Shown here in pieces: positions 35,290-43,294 of a stretch of 64,000 nucleotides of DNA. The notes beneath the pieces are model-generated. The model made no database searches. It was not told the origin of the DNA and saw only the letters and a list, made by a program, of their open reading frames with translations. This stretch comes from Streptomyces regalis (GTDB lineage Bacteria > Actinomycetota > Actinomycetes > Streptomycetales > Streptomycetaceae), in NCBI RefSeq assembly GCF_001509475.1, contig NZ_LLZG01000299.1:1-64000 (forward strand), read 5' to 3'. The translations under genes and the position numbers were made by a program. The stretch's first letter is position 1. Every line of letters begins with the position of its first letter.

Positions 35290-36765
35290 GTGCCCTCCAT
35301 GAACGAACTCGTACGCCAGCACACAGCCCTCGACGACTCCGACCTCGAGTGGCTCCACCTGCTGGTCTCGGAGTGGCAGCTGCTCTCCGACCTCTCCTTC
35401 GCCGACCTCGTCCTGTGGGTCCCCACCAGCGACGGCACCCGCTATGTCTCCGTCGCGCAGATGCGGCCCAACACCGGCCCGACCTCGTACCAGGACGACA
35501 TGGTCGGCCACCTCGTCCCGCGCGGCCGCCGCCCGATGCTGGACGCCGCGCTCGACGAGGGCCGGATCGTGCGGGAGGGCGACCCCGAGTGGCGCGAGGA
35601 GGTGCCGGTCCGCGTCGAGTCCATTCCCGTACGACGCGAAGGGCGCGTCCTGGGTGTCATCGCGCGCAACACCAACCTGCTGACCGTGCGCACCCCGAGC
35701 CGCCTGGAGCTGACCTACCTCCAGAGCGCCTCCGACCTCGCGCAGATGATCGCGGCCGGCGCGTTCCCGTTCGCCAACCAGCAGGTCGACATGGACGCCT
35801 CGCCGCGCGTCGGCGACGGCCTGATCCGCGTCGACGCCGACGGCATCGTCCAGTACGCCTCTCCGAACGCGCTCTCCGCCTACCACCGTCTCGGCCTCGC
35901 CGCCGACCTCGTCGGCCACCACCTGGGCAAGACCACCGCCGAACTCGCCCCGACCCACGGCCCGGTGGACGAGGCGCTGGCCAAGGTCGCCAGCGGCTGG
36001 GCGCCCCGCGAGTTCGAGATCGAGTCGGGCGACGGTGTCATCCAGTTCCGGGCGATCCCCCTCAAACCCAAGGGCACCCGCATCGGTTCGCTGGTCCTGC
36101 TCCGGGACGTCACCGAACTGCGCCGCCGCGAGCGCGAGTTGATCACCAAGGACGCCACCATCCGGGAGATCCACCACCGCGTCAAGAACAACCTCCAGAC
36201 GGTGGCCGCCCTGCTCCGCCTCCAGGCCCGGCGCATCGAGTCCGACCGCGGCCGCGAAGCTCTCGAAGAGGCGGTACGCCGGGTCGGGTCGATCGCGATC
36301 GTGCACGAGACGCTCTCCCAGAACCTGGACGAGCGCGTGGAGTTCGACGAGATCGCCGACCGGGTGCTGGCGATGGTCGCCGAGATCTCGCCCGGCAAGG
36401 TCGCCGGCCGGCGCACCGGCCGCTTCGGCATCCTGGACGCCGAGGTCGCCACCCCGCTGTCGATGGTCCTGACCGAGATCCTCCAGAACGCCCTGGAGCA
36501 CGGCTTCCGCGAGGGCGACACCGGCACGGTCGAGGTCTCGGCGGTCCGCGGCGGCACGACGAAGCAGGCCCGCCTCCTGGTCACCGTCCAGGACGACGGC
36601 GCGGGTCTGCCCGAGGGCTTCGACCCGCACACCGCGGGCAACCTCGGCCTGCAGATCGTACGGACGCTGGTGGAGGGCGAGTTGGGCGGCACGTTCGACA
36701 TGGTTCCGGCGCCGGAGCGGGGGACTCGGGTGATCCTCGACATTCCGGTGCGGGCACACAAGTAG
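35290..36765 (+). CDS. PdtaS-type sensor histidine kinase (GAF-PAS-HisKA_2)
   Basis: A 491-residue cytosolic kinase. It has an N-terminal GAF domain (about 5-140), a PAS domain (about 175-290), then a HisKA_2 phosphoacceptor REIHHRVKNNLQTVAALLRL near residue 295 and an HWE/HATPase domain with EILQNALEHGF (N box) and DDGAGLPEGF (G1 box). Mycobacterial PdtaS homologues signal to the RNA-binding antiterminator PdtaR. No response regulator is adjacent. GTG 35290 or ATG 35299 may start it. A strong stem-loop follows, and a dre-like site lies upstream. Confidence 0.9.
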   Translation: MPSMNELVRQHTALDDSDLEWLHLLVSEWQLLSDLSFADLVLWVPTSDGTRYVSVAQMRPNTGPTSYQDDMVGHLVPRGRRPMLDAALDEGRIVREGDPEWREEVPVRVESIPVRREGRVLGVIARNTNLLTVRTPSRLELTYLQSASDLAQMIAAGAFPFANQQVDMDASPRVGDGLIRVDADGIVQYASPNALSAYHRLGLAADLVGHHLGKTTAELAPTHGPVDEALAKVASGWAPREFEIESGDGVIQFRAIPLKPKGTRIGSLVLLRDVTELRRRERELITKDATIREIHHRVKNNLQTVAALLRLQARRIESDRGREALEEAVRRVGSIAIVHETLSQNLDERVEFDEIADRVLAMVAEISPGKVAGRRTGRFGILDAEVATPLSMVLTEILQNALEHGFREGDTGTVEVSAVRGGTTKQARLLVTVQDDGAGLPEGFDPHTAGNLGLQIVRTLVEGELGGTFDMVPAPERGTRVILDIPVRAHK

Positions 36766-36778
36766 GGCCGGCCGACGG

Positions 36779-36806
36779 GCTGTTCGGGGACAGCTCCCCG
36801 AACAGC
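36779..36806 (+). terminator. Stem-loop after the histidine kinase
   Basis: GCTGTTCGGGGA (36779-36790) pairs perfectly with TCCCCGAACAGC (36795-36806) around CAGC, starting 13 bp after the stop. Further down, CCCGGAACAGC repeats at 36814 and 36839, and AGCCCCGGACC-CGTA-GGTCCAGGGCT forms a second imperfect hairpin (about 36853-36879) that could terminate wblE from the other side. Confidence 0.82.
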
Positions 36807-37003
36807 GGGGAGCCCCGGAACAGCGAACAGCTGGGAGTCCCGGAACAGCAAAGAGCCCCGGACCCGTAGGTCCAGGGCTAGTCGCTCGTTGCTGCTCTAT
36901 TGCTAGGCGCACCGGGGGATACTGCGCGCTGCGGCTCGGGGGCGGGAGATGCGTACTCGCTGTACGCGCCGCCAAGCTCAGGCTGTTTGCGGGGCGGGTG
37001 TTG

Positions 37004-37261
37004 TCAGGCGGATGCCTGACGGGCCCGGTTGCGGGCGGCACGGCGCTTCATGGCGCGACGCTCGTCCTCGCTGAGACCACCCCAGACGCCGGAGTCCTGG
37101 CCGGACTCGAGCGCCCACTGCAGACACTGATCCATAACGGGGCAGCGACGGCAGACGGCCTTGGCTTCCTCGATCTGCAGCAGCGCAGGACCGGTGTTGC
37201 CGATGGGGAAGAAGAGCTCGGGGTCTTCCTCGCGGCAAACGGCGTTGTGACGCCAGTCCAT
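37004..37261 (-). CDS. wblE: WhiB-family iron-sulfur regulator WblE
   Basis: An 85-residue Wbl protein. Four cysteines (Cys9, Cys37, Cys40, Cys46, the last three in CRRCPVMDQC) should hold a [4Fe-4S] cluster. The GVWGGLSEDERR loop and the basic C-terminal tail (KRRAARNRARQ) are family hallmarks. WblE is the conserved, often essential counterpart of mycobacterial WhiB1 and acts with the primary sigma factor. AGGAGAGG sits before ATG 37261. The upstream intergenic region is long (about 320 bp) and should contain its promoter. Confidence 0.95.
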   Translation of the reverse strand: MDWRHNAVCREEDPELFFPIGNTGPALLQIEEAKAVCRRCPVMDQCLQWALESGQDSGVWGGLSEDERRAMKRRAARNRARQASA

Positions 37262-37580
37262 GGCTGCTACCTCTCCTTGTGTATTACGTGCAAGTTGCTT
37301 GTGAATGTGAACGCTTTCACGAATCCCTCAACAAGTGAAGGGCCGACCGTCAGGTTCCCTGACGAGGTCCTGTGATGTGAAGAGGGGTTCCGGTGATCTG
37401 TGGAGCCGGTGTTGCGGGCTGTCCCGATCGCCACGTAGAGACTCGCAAACCTCAGCGACGGATACAACCCCTTCCGGAAAGTTTTTTTTGATTCCTCGGT
37501 GTCGACTAGGTCACAGCCGTACTTCCATGGGGTGGATCCTGGCCTAAACGTTCGAGTGAAAGGACTTTAGCCCGTTCCGC
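37262..37580. other. Long leader/promoter region of wblE
   Basis: No gene is seen. The stretch is unusually AT-rich for this genome: it has an eight-T run at about 37482-37490, a small hairpin GTCAGG-TTC-CCTGAC (37349-37363), and an inverted repeat GTGAACGCTTTCAC (37307-37320). These are probable regulatory elements of wblE on the minus strand. The neighbouring diacylglycerol kinase gene ends at 37581. Confidence 0.5.
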
Positions 37581-38549
37581 TCACACAATCACACGCAGTG
37601 CACGGCGTACGCCTGTGAACGTCACGCTCGTACGCAGCCCGAGGTGGTCGCCGTCCATCTGGAGGGGGAGCGGGGCCTTCGAATGCAAGGTGAACTGGTC
37701 CAGGTCGTGGAGCGTGACGGCATGCCTGCCATGGGGTCCGCGCCCGGGGGACGAAGTGAGCAACTGCGTCGCATACCGGGCAACCGCGACCGTGGACATG
37801 CGGCTGAGACCGAGTACGTCGAGCCCCGTATCGAACGAGGCCTTAGGCGCCGCGTACACCGGACGATTGCCTAGATACGTCCACGGAGCGGTGTTGCAGA
37901 TTATGGACAGCACCAAATCGGTCACCGGGTCCTCGCCCGGGCGCTCCAGGGTGATCGCGCCGTGTCGGCGGTGGGGTTCGCCGAGGAATTGGCGCATGGC
38001 CTGGCGGAGGTAGAGAGCGTGTGTGGATTTCCTGCCCCGTTCGCGCTGCTGCTCCACGCGGCCCACCACGCCGGCGTCGAAGCCGAGTCCCGCGTTGAAG
38101 AGGAACCAGCGGGACGGGACCCCTTCGTCCTCCGTGCCCGGGGTGCCGGAGGTCAGGCCGAGCCCGACCGTGCGTTCGCTGCCGTCGCGCAGGGCGTCCA
38201 GGAGGGCGCCGGTCGCTTCCACGGGGTCGTTCGGCAGGCCCAGTGCGCGGGCGAAGACATTGGTGGAGCCGCCGGGGACCACGGCCACGCCGGGGAGATG
38301 CTCCGGGTTCGGGCCGGCGTGCAGGAGGCCGTTGACGACCTCGTTCACGGTGCCGTCGCCGCCGAGGGCCACGACCAGGTCGACGTCGTCGCTCTCCGCC
38401 GCCTGCCGGCCCAGGTCGCGCGCGTGGCCGCGGTACTCGGTGGTGACCGCCTCGAGCTTCATCTCGCTGGCGAGCGCATGGATCAGGACATCGCGCGTAC
38501 GTGCGCTTGTGGTGGTTGCTGCCGGATTGACCACGAGAAGTGCACGCAT
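37581..38549 (-). CDS. Diacylglycerol/lipid kinase family protein
   Basis: A 322-residue protein of the DAGK/YegS catalytic family, which phosphorylates diacylglycerol or related lipids using ATP. The nucleotide-binding motif GGDGTVNEVVNGL lies near residue 63, followed by VPGGSTNVFARALGLP. The C-terminal beta-sandwich region includes NAGLGFDAGVV. ATG 38549 (MRALLVVNPAATT) is the typical start; 21 upstream in-frame codons overlap the promoter. It is the last gene before the wblE leader and reads toward it. Confidence 0.9.
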   Translation of the reverse strand: MRALLVVNPAATTTSARTRDVLIHALASEMKLEAVTTEYRGHARDLGRQAAESDDVDLVVALGGDGTVNEVVNGLLHAGPNPEHLPGVAVVPGGSTNVFARALGLPNDPVEATGALLDALRDGSERTVGLGLTSGTPGTEDEGVPSRWFLFNAGLGFDAGVVGRVEQQRERGRKSTHALYLRQAMRQFLGEPHRRHGAITLERPGEDPVTDLVLSIICNTAPWTYLGNRPVYAAPKASFDTGLDVLGLSRMSTVAVARYATQLLTSSPGRGPHGRHAVTLHDLDQFTLHSKAPLPLQMDGDHLGLRTSVTFTGVRRALRVIV

Positions 38550-38876
38550 GAGTTGCAGCGTACCTACTGGGGGGTACCGGGCACAGGGCGAGGTAGGGAT
38601 CAAGTAAGACATCGGGCGTGAGTCTCGACACGGGGGACTCCGTCGGTCGGGCCGCGTGTATTGATGCCGTCCGCTGTGAAGGTGACCGGCGTCAGCGCCG
38701 GCCCCTGCTGGGGGCTGCCGCCCCCAGACCCCCGCTTCGGCCCTGAACGGGCCTCGTCCTCAAACTCCCCTAGAGGGGGGCACCCCCGGACGGGCTGGAA
38801 TGCGCGGGTCGGCGTGGAGGGGTGCGGGGCCCCCGTGGCTGCCGAGGGGGATATTGCGGAGGGCTACCCTTCAGGG
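38550..38876. other. Intergenic region between divergent genes
   Basis: About 330 bp that contain the repeat described at 38693-38803 and the promoters of two divergent genes. No coding sequence is apparent. Confidence 0.5.
38693..38803. repeat. Streptomyces intergenic repeat (second family)
   Basis: A run beginning GGGGGCTGCCGCCCCCAGAC, then CCCCGCTTCGGCC, CTGAACGGGCCTCGTCCTCAA and ending GGACGGGCTGGAA. From experience this mosaic is scattered between genes in many Streptomyces genomes. It contains several hairpins (GGGGGCTGCCGCCCCC; GGGGGGCACCCCC). Confidence 0.65.
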
Positions 38877-39323
38877 GTGACCAAGGAGCAGACCCCCACC
38901 ACCCCGGAAACCGCCGGTCCGCGCCCGCGGCGGCTGACGTATGCGGCGGCTCTCACCGCGCTGGAAGGGCTGGGGCTCGCCGTCGGGGGCGGCTGGGTGA
39001 TGGTGCTGGGGCTTGCCGGGGATCCGGACGACCGGCAGCAGGCTGTCACTCTCGGCGTGACGCTGATCGTTCTCGCTCTGCTGCCGTTGCTCGCCGCGCG
39101 GGGTCTGTTCGCGCAGCGCAGCTGGAGTCGAGGGCCGTCCGTCATCACGCAGATCCTGGCGCTGCCGGTGGCCTACAGCCTGCTGCAGGCCGACAGCATC
39201 GCCATCCCGGCGGGGATCGCGATCGCCGTGGTCGCGATCGCCACGCTCGTGCTCCTGGTCAATCCGGCGACCACCGAGGCCCTCGGGATCCGGGGACCCG
39301 GCAGCGCACCGGATCAGAAGTAG
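38877..39323 (+). CDS. Small conserved membrane protein
   Basis: A 148-residue protein with four predicted helices (ALEGLGLAVGGGWVMVLGLA; VTLIVLALLPLLAARGLF; VITQILALPVAYSLL; AIAVVAIATLVLLV) and short charged ends. The GTG at 38877 follows GGAGGG with long spacing. No functional family is recognised with certainty. It stands alone and converges on sigH. Confidence 0.75.
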   Translation: MTKEQTPTTPETAGPRPRRLTYAAALTALEGLGLAVGGGWVMVLGLAGDPDDRQQAVTLGVTLIVLALLPLLAARGLFAQRSWSRGPSVITQILALPVAYSLLQADSIAIPAGIAIAVVAIATLVLLVNPATTEALGIRGPGSAPDQK

Positions 39324-39344
39324 CCGACGGCTCTCAGCCGACCG

Positions 39345-40364
39345 TCACTCCTCCACCAGCAACTTCTCCCGCAGCTGAGCCAGTGTGCGCGCCAGCAGTC
39401 GGGACACGTGCATCTGGGAGATCCCGACCTCCTGCGCGATCTGCGACTGGGTCATGTTGCCGAAGAACCGCAGCAGCAGGATCCGCTTCTCGCGCGGCGG
39501 GAGGTCTTCCAGTAGCGGCTTCAGCGACTCCCGGTACTCGACGCCCTCCAGCGCCTCGTCCTCCGCGCCCAGCGTGTCCGCGACCGCAGGGGACTCGTCG
39601 TCCGTGTCGGGGACGTCCAGGGAGAGCGTGGAGTACGCGTTGGCGGACTCCAGGCCCTCCAGGACCTCCTCCTCCGAGATCGCCAGCTTCTCGGCGAGTT
39701 CGTGGACGGTGGGGGAGCGGCCGTGCTGCTGGGACAGCTCGGCCGTGGCCGTCGTCAGGGCGAGGCGCAGCTCCTGGAGGCGCCGCGGCACCCGCACCGC
39801 CCAGCCCTTGTCGCGGAAGTGCCGCTTGATCTCGCCGACGACCGTCGGGGTCGCGTAGGTCGAGAACTCGACGCCGCGGTCCGGGTCGAAGCGGTCGACC
39901 GACTTGATCAGGCCGATGGTGGCGACCTGGGTGAGGTCGTCCAGCGGCTCGCCGCGGTTGCGGAAGCGGCGCGCGAGGTGCTCGACGAGCGGCAGATGCA
40001 TACGGACCAGCTTGTTGCGCAGCTCCGCGTACTCGGGGCTGCCGTCCTGCAGCTTGCGCAGCTCGACGAACATGGCGCGCGCCCCGCTGCGGTCCTGAGG
40101 GTCGTGCTGGGTGGCCTGCACACTGTGCGCGCCCATCGCCTCGTCCTCGGCGTTTCGCTCGTGCTCGCTCATCGTCCCGCCCGTTGCCCTCTCCCGAGCC
40201 CTCGCCTCCACGCGGACGGGGGGAATCCCGGTCCCTCCGCCCGGAGGCGCGCTCTGCACGGCGCCTTCGTCATCCCGTCCGTCGGCCAGGAAGCCGGCCT
40301 CCACGGAGTCGTCCTCCGGGTGCGGCCGGGCCTGCTCGGGGATGCCGTCGATGCCGTCCGCCAT
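39345..40364 (-). CDS. sigH: SigB/SigF-family stress sigma factor SigH
   Basis: A sigma factor of the SigB/SigF group with all expected regions: HLPLVEHLARRF and DLTQVATIGLIKSVDRFD (region 2), VRVPRRLQELRLAL (region 3), and QSQIAQEVGISQMHVSRLL (region 4). Several starts are possible: ATG 40364 gives 339 residues, ATG 40172 (MSEHERN, with GGGAGAGGG upstream) gives 275, and the frame stays open to 41042. S. coelicolor SigH is known to exist as several isoforms under translational and proteolytic control, so more than one start may be used. The anti-sigma gene lies directly upstream. Confidence 0.9.
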   Translation of the reverse strand: MADGIDGIPEQARPHPEDDSVEAGFLADGRDDEGAVQSAPPGGGTGIPPVRVEARARERATGGTMSEHERNAEDEAMGAHSVQATQHDPQDRSGARAMFVELRKLQDGSPEYAELRNKLVRMHLPLVEHLARRFRNRGEPLDDLTQVATIGLIKSVDRFDPDRGVEFSTYATPTVVGEIKRHFRDKGWAVRVPRRLQELRLALTTATAELSQQHGRSPTVHELAEKLAISEEEVLEGLESANAYSTLSLDVPDTDDESPAVADTLGAEDEALEGVEYRESLKPLLEDLPPREKRILLLRFFGNMTQSQIAQEVGISQMHVSRLLARTLAQLREKLLVEE

Positions 40365-40492
40365 GCGTCGGGAACCGCTCGGACCGCTCGGGCCCACCCC
40401 CAGGCTCTCGGCTCCGTCCGAGCAGGGGGCAGCGCCGTCCGGCAGCTCTCGTGTGCCGCGCTCTTCGTCCCGCACCGGCCCGTCCCCGTTCC

Positions 40493-40906
40493 TCACGCCG
40501 GCCCGGGTCCCGCGCCGCGCTGTTTGTAGAGGCTGATCGAAACGGTTTTGTCCTCGTCCACGGCGGAGGAGACCTTGCCCGCGAGGGCGGACAGCACGGT
40601 CCAGGCGAAGGTGTCCCTGGAGGGAGCGTGGCCGTCCGTGGTCGGGGCCGAGACGGTGACCTCGAGCGAGTCGTCCACGAGCCGGAACACACAGCTGAGT
40701 ACCGAGCCGGGCACGGCCTGCTGGAGCAGGATCGCGCATGCCTCGTCCACCGCGATGCGCAGGTCCTCGATCTCGTCGAGGGTGAAGTCCAAACGGGCCG
40801 CGAGGCCGGCAGTGGCCGTACGCAGCACCGACAGGTAGGCACCCGCGGCCGGCAGCCGGACTTCCACGAAGTCCTGGGTCGCGGGCTCGCCTGCGATCTG
40901 GGACAC
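40493..40906 (-). CDS. RsbW-like anti-sigma factor (UshX/RshA type)
   Basis: A 137-residue HATPase_c-type protein related to RsbW/SpoIIAB: DLRIAVDEACAILLQQAV (near residue 57) is the N-box helix, though the metal-binding Asn is replaced. The C-terminal G-box region is weak, as in other SigH partners. GTG 40906 (SQIAGEPATQDFVEVRL) is chosen because GGAGG lies about 10 bp upstream. It precedes sigH, and the long sigH frame runs through this gene in another reading frame. It probably binds and silences SigH. Confidence 0.87.
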   Translation of the reverse strand: MSQIAGEPATQDFVEVRLPAAGAYLSVLRTATAGLAARLDFTLDEIEDLRIAVDEACAILLQQAVPGSVLSCVFRLVDDSLEVTVSAPTTDGHAPSRDTFAWTVLSALAGKVSSAVDEDKTVSISLYKQRGAGPGPA

Positions 40907-41154
40907 CCTCACCTCCAAGGTGGTACAAGCTTCTCGGGGCCGAGGGTCGCCCCCCGGGGTAACGCGATGTGTGGTTCAGCGGTGACGCTATCGCGCTCTG
41001 AACTTTCCTGTCCCCAGGACCCAACCCCTTGCCGTCACTCACAGTAAACCTGTGGATACGCTCCGTGTCTAGGGGTCTGCGGCTCCAATTGGGAAGAGCG
41101 CGCGCCGGGTTGACGTACCCAGACGTCAGACGGTCGAACCGTCCGGATCCAGGG

Positions 41155-41415
41155 TCACACGAGTACGTGGTCGACGAAGCACCAACGCCATTCCTCGCCC
41201 GGCTCGAACGTCCGCATCACCGGGTGACCGGACTCCTTGTGGTGTTCTGTCGCATGTCTCCCCGGCGAGGAGTCGCAGCAGCCGACATGCCCGCAGCTGA
41301 GACAGAGCCGCAGTTGTACGGGGTGCATGCCGTCCGCCAGGCACTCCGGGCACGTCTCGTTCAGCGGCACGGGTTCCGGGTGCGGCAGCGCGTCGGCGTG
41401 CGTGCACTGTTTCAT
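41155..41415 (-). CDS. UBP-type zinc finger protein
   Basis: An 86-residue protein that is essentially one ZnF-UBP domain: CTHADALPHPEPV at the N-terminus, CPECLADGMHPVQLRLCLSC, GHVGCCDSSPGRHATEH and the final CFVDHVL. Cys and His spacing match the domain that binds C-terminal glycines in eukaryotes; bacterial roles are unknown. ATG 41415 gives the typical size. Confidence 0.9.
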   Translation of the reverse strand: MKQCTHADALPHPEPVPLNETCPECLADGMHPVQLRLCLSCGHVGCCDSSPGRHATEHHKESGHPVMRTFEPGEEWRWCFVDHVLV

Positions 41416-41599
41416 GATTGCCAGGTTACGACGGCCGCGAGGATGGCCGCGCGGAAAAACGAGGGCGGGCGTACGGCGATGATCAAGTGCGGTCCACGGC
41501 GGATGATCGGGGGCGGGCGCAGACCATGAGCGAGCGCATCCGGAAGACGGCGGCACACGCGCGCGTGGCCGGCAGGACGGGCGAGGGCGGGCGAGAAGC

Positions 41600-43195
41600 A
41601 TGGACGTGATGCCGCTGCTGTTGCTGGTGGCGGGCAGTGCCGCGGTGGCCGCGGGCGCCCGCTGGTCCCCGGTGCCGGCGCCGCTGCTGCTCGTCGCCGC
41701 CGGGCTTACGGTGTCATACGTGCCGGGCGTCCCCGAGTACACCCTCGACCCGCACATCGTCCTGCCGCTGGTGCTGCCCCCGCTGCTGCACAGCGCGGCG
41801 ACGGACAGTTCGTATCTCGATCTGCGGGCCCAGATGCGGCCCGTGATGCTGCTGTCGGTGGGGTACGTGCTCTTCGCGACCTTCACCGTCGGCTGGGCCG
41901 CGTATCTCCTCGTGCCGGATCTGCCGCTGACGGCGGCGCTCGTGCTGGGCGCGGTGGTGGCGCCGCCGGACGCGGTCGCGGCGACCGCGGTCGCGCGCCG
42001 GGTGGGGCTGCCGTCCCGGATCACCACGATCCTGCAGGGCGAGTCCCTGGTGAACGACGCCACCGCGATCACCGCCTACCGCGTGGCGCTCGCGGCCGCC
42101 GTAGGAGAGGGCGCCACCTGGGCCGGCGGCATCGGCGAGTTCCTGCTCGCGGCGCTCGGCGGCATCGGCATAGGGCTTGTGCTGATGGTGCCGATCCACT
42201 GGCTGCGCACGCATGTGAAGGAGGCGCTGCTGCAGAACACGCTCTCGCTGCTCATCCCGTTCGTCGCGTACGCGGCCGCCGAGCAGGTGCACGCCTCCGG
42301 GGTGCTGGCGGTCGTGGTCGTCGCGCTGTACCTGGGGCACCGCGCGTGGGAGGTCGACTTCGCCACCCGGCTCCAGGAGGAGGCGGTGTGGAAGATGGTC
42401 GCGTTCGTGCTGGAGTCGGCGGTGTTCGCGCTCATCGGACTGCAGCTGCCGGTGGTCCTCAGGGGTCTCGGGGAGTACGAGGGCGGACGCGCGGCCTGGT
42501 ACGCGGTCGCCGTCTTCGTCGTGGTCGTCGTCTCGCGGTTCGTGTGGGTGTATCCGGCGACCTTCCTGCCTCGCATGATGTCGGCGCGGATCCGGGGGCG
42601 TGAGGACAACCCGACCTGGAAGGGGCCGTTCATCGTCGCGTGGGCCGGGATGCGGGGCGTGGTCTCGCTGGCCATCGCCTTCTCGATCCCGCTCACGGTG
42701 CACGGGGGCGAGGCCTTCCCCGAGCGCAACCTCATCCTCTTCCTGACCTTCACGACGGTCATCGGCACGCTGGTCGTCCAGGGCGTGACGCTGCCGCCCC
42801 TGATCCGGCTCCTGAAACTTCCCGGCCGGGACGCACAGGCCGAGACCCTCGCCGAGGCGAACGCCCAGGCGCAGGCCTCCCGTGCCGCCGAGCTACGCCT
42901 GGAGGAACTCCTCGCCGACGAACGCAACGCGCTCCCGGCCCCACTGGCCGACCGCCTGCGAGCCGTCCTGGAAAGGCGCCGCAACTCCGTCTGGGAACGG
43001 CTGGGCCAGGCCAATCCGGTCACCGGAGAGTCCGTCGACGACACCTACCGGCGCCTGTCCCGGGAGGTGATCGGCACCGAGCGCACGGTGTTCGTGAAGC
43101 TGCGGGACGGTCGCCATATCGACGACGAGATGCTGCGGACGCTGCTGCGCAGACTCGATCTGGAGGAGGCGGCGGCCTATCGGGAGGCGGGGTGA
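41600..43195 (+). CDS. CPA1-family Na+/H+ antiporter
   Basis: A 531-residue antiporter with about 12 transmembrane helices. The ion-binding helix 5-6 region has GAVVAPPDAVAATAVARRVG and LQGESLVNDATAITAYRVAL, including the ND pair of electroneutral CPA1 exchangers. A cytoplasmic C-terminal tail of about 120 residues (coiled-coil, arginine-rich) follows the last helix and may regulate activity. GAGAAGC precedes ATG 41600. It ends 100 bp before the TIR-STAND gene. Confidence 0.93.
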   Translation: MDVMPLLLLVAGSAAVAAGARWSPVPAPLLLVAAGLTVSYVPGVPEYTLDPHIVLPLVLPPLLHSAATDSSYLDLRAQMRPVMLLSVGYVLFATFTVGWAAYLLVPDLPLTAALVLGAVVAPPDAVAATAVARRVGLPSRITTILQGESLVNDATAITAYRVALAAAVGEGATWAGGIGEFLLAALGGIGIGLVLMVPIHWLRTHVKEALLQNTLSLLIPFVAYAAAEQVHASGVLAVVVVALYLGHRAWEVDFATRLQEEAVWKMVAFVLESAVFALIGLQLPVVLRGLGEYEGGRAAWYAVAVFVVVVVSRFVWVYPATFLPRMMSARIRGREDNPTWKGPFIVAWAGMRGVVSLAIAFSIPLTVHGGEAFPERNLILFLTFTTVIGTLVVQGVTLPPLIRLLKLPGRDAQAETLAEANAQAQASRAAELRLEELLADERNALPAPLADRLRAVLERRRNSVWERLGQANPVTGESVDDTYRRLSREVIGTERTVFVKLRDGRHIDDEMLRTLLRRLDLEEAAAYREAG

Positions 43196-43294
43196 GCGGC
43201 CGGGCGGCGGGGTGCGCATTTCCCTACCCGCGTGCGCTTCTGACGGTGGATCATAGGAGGGACACGATCGGCACTGGGTGACTCGGGGGGCTCG

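Noticed and set aside
34887..35438. Minus-strand frame in the leader of the histidine kinase
   Set aside because: Composition unlike neighbours, no ribosome-binding site, overlaps the kinase start.
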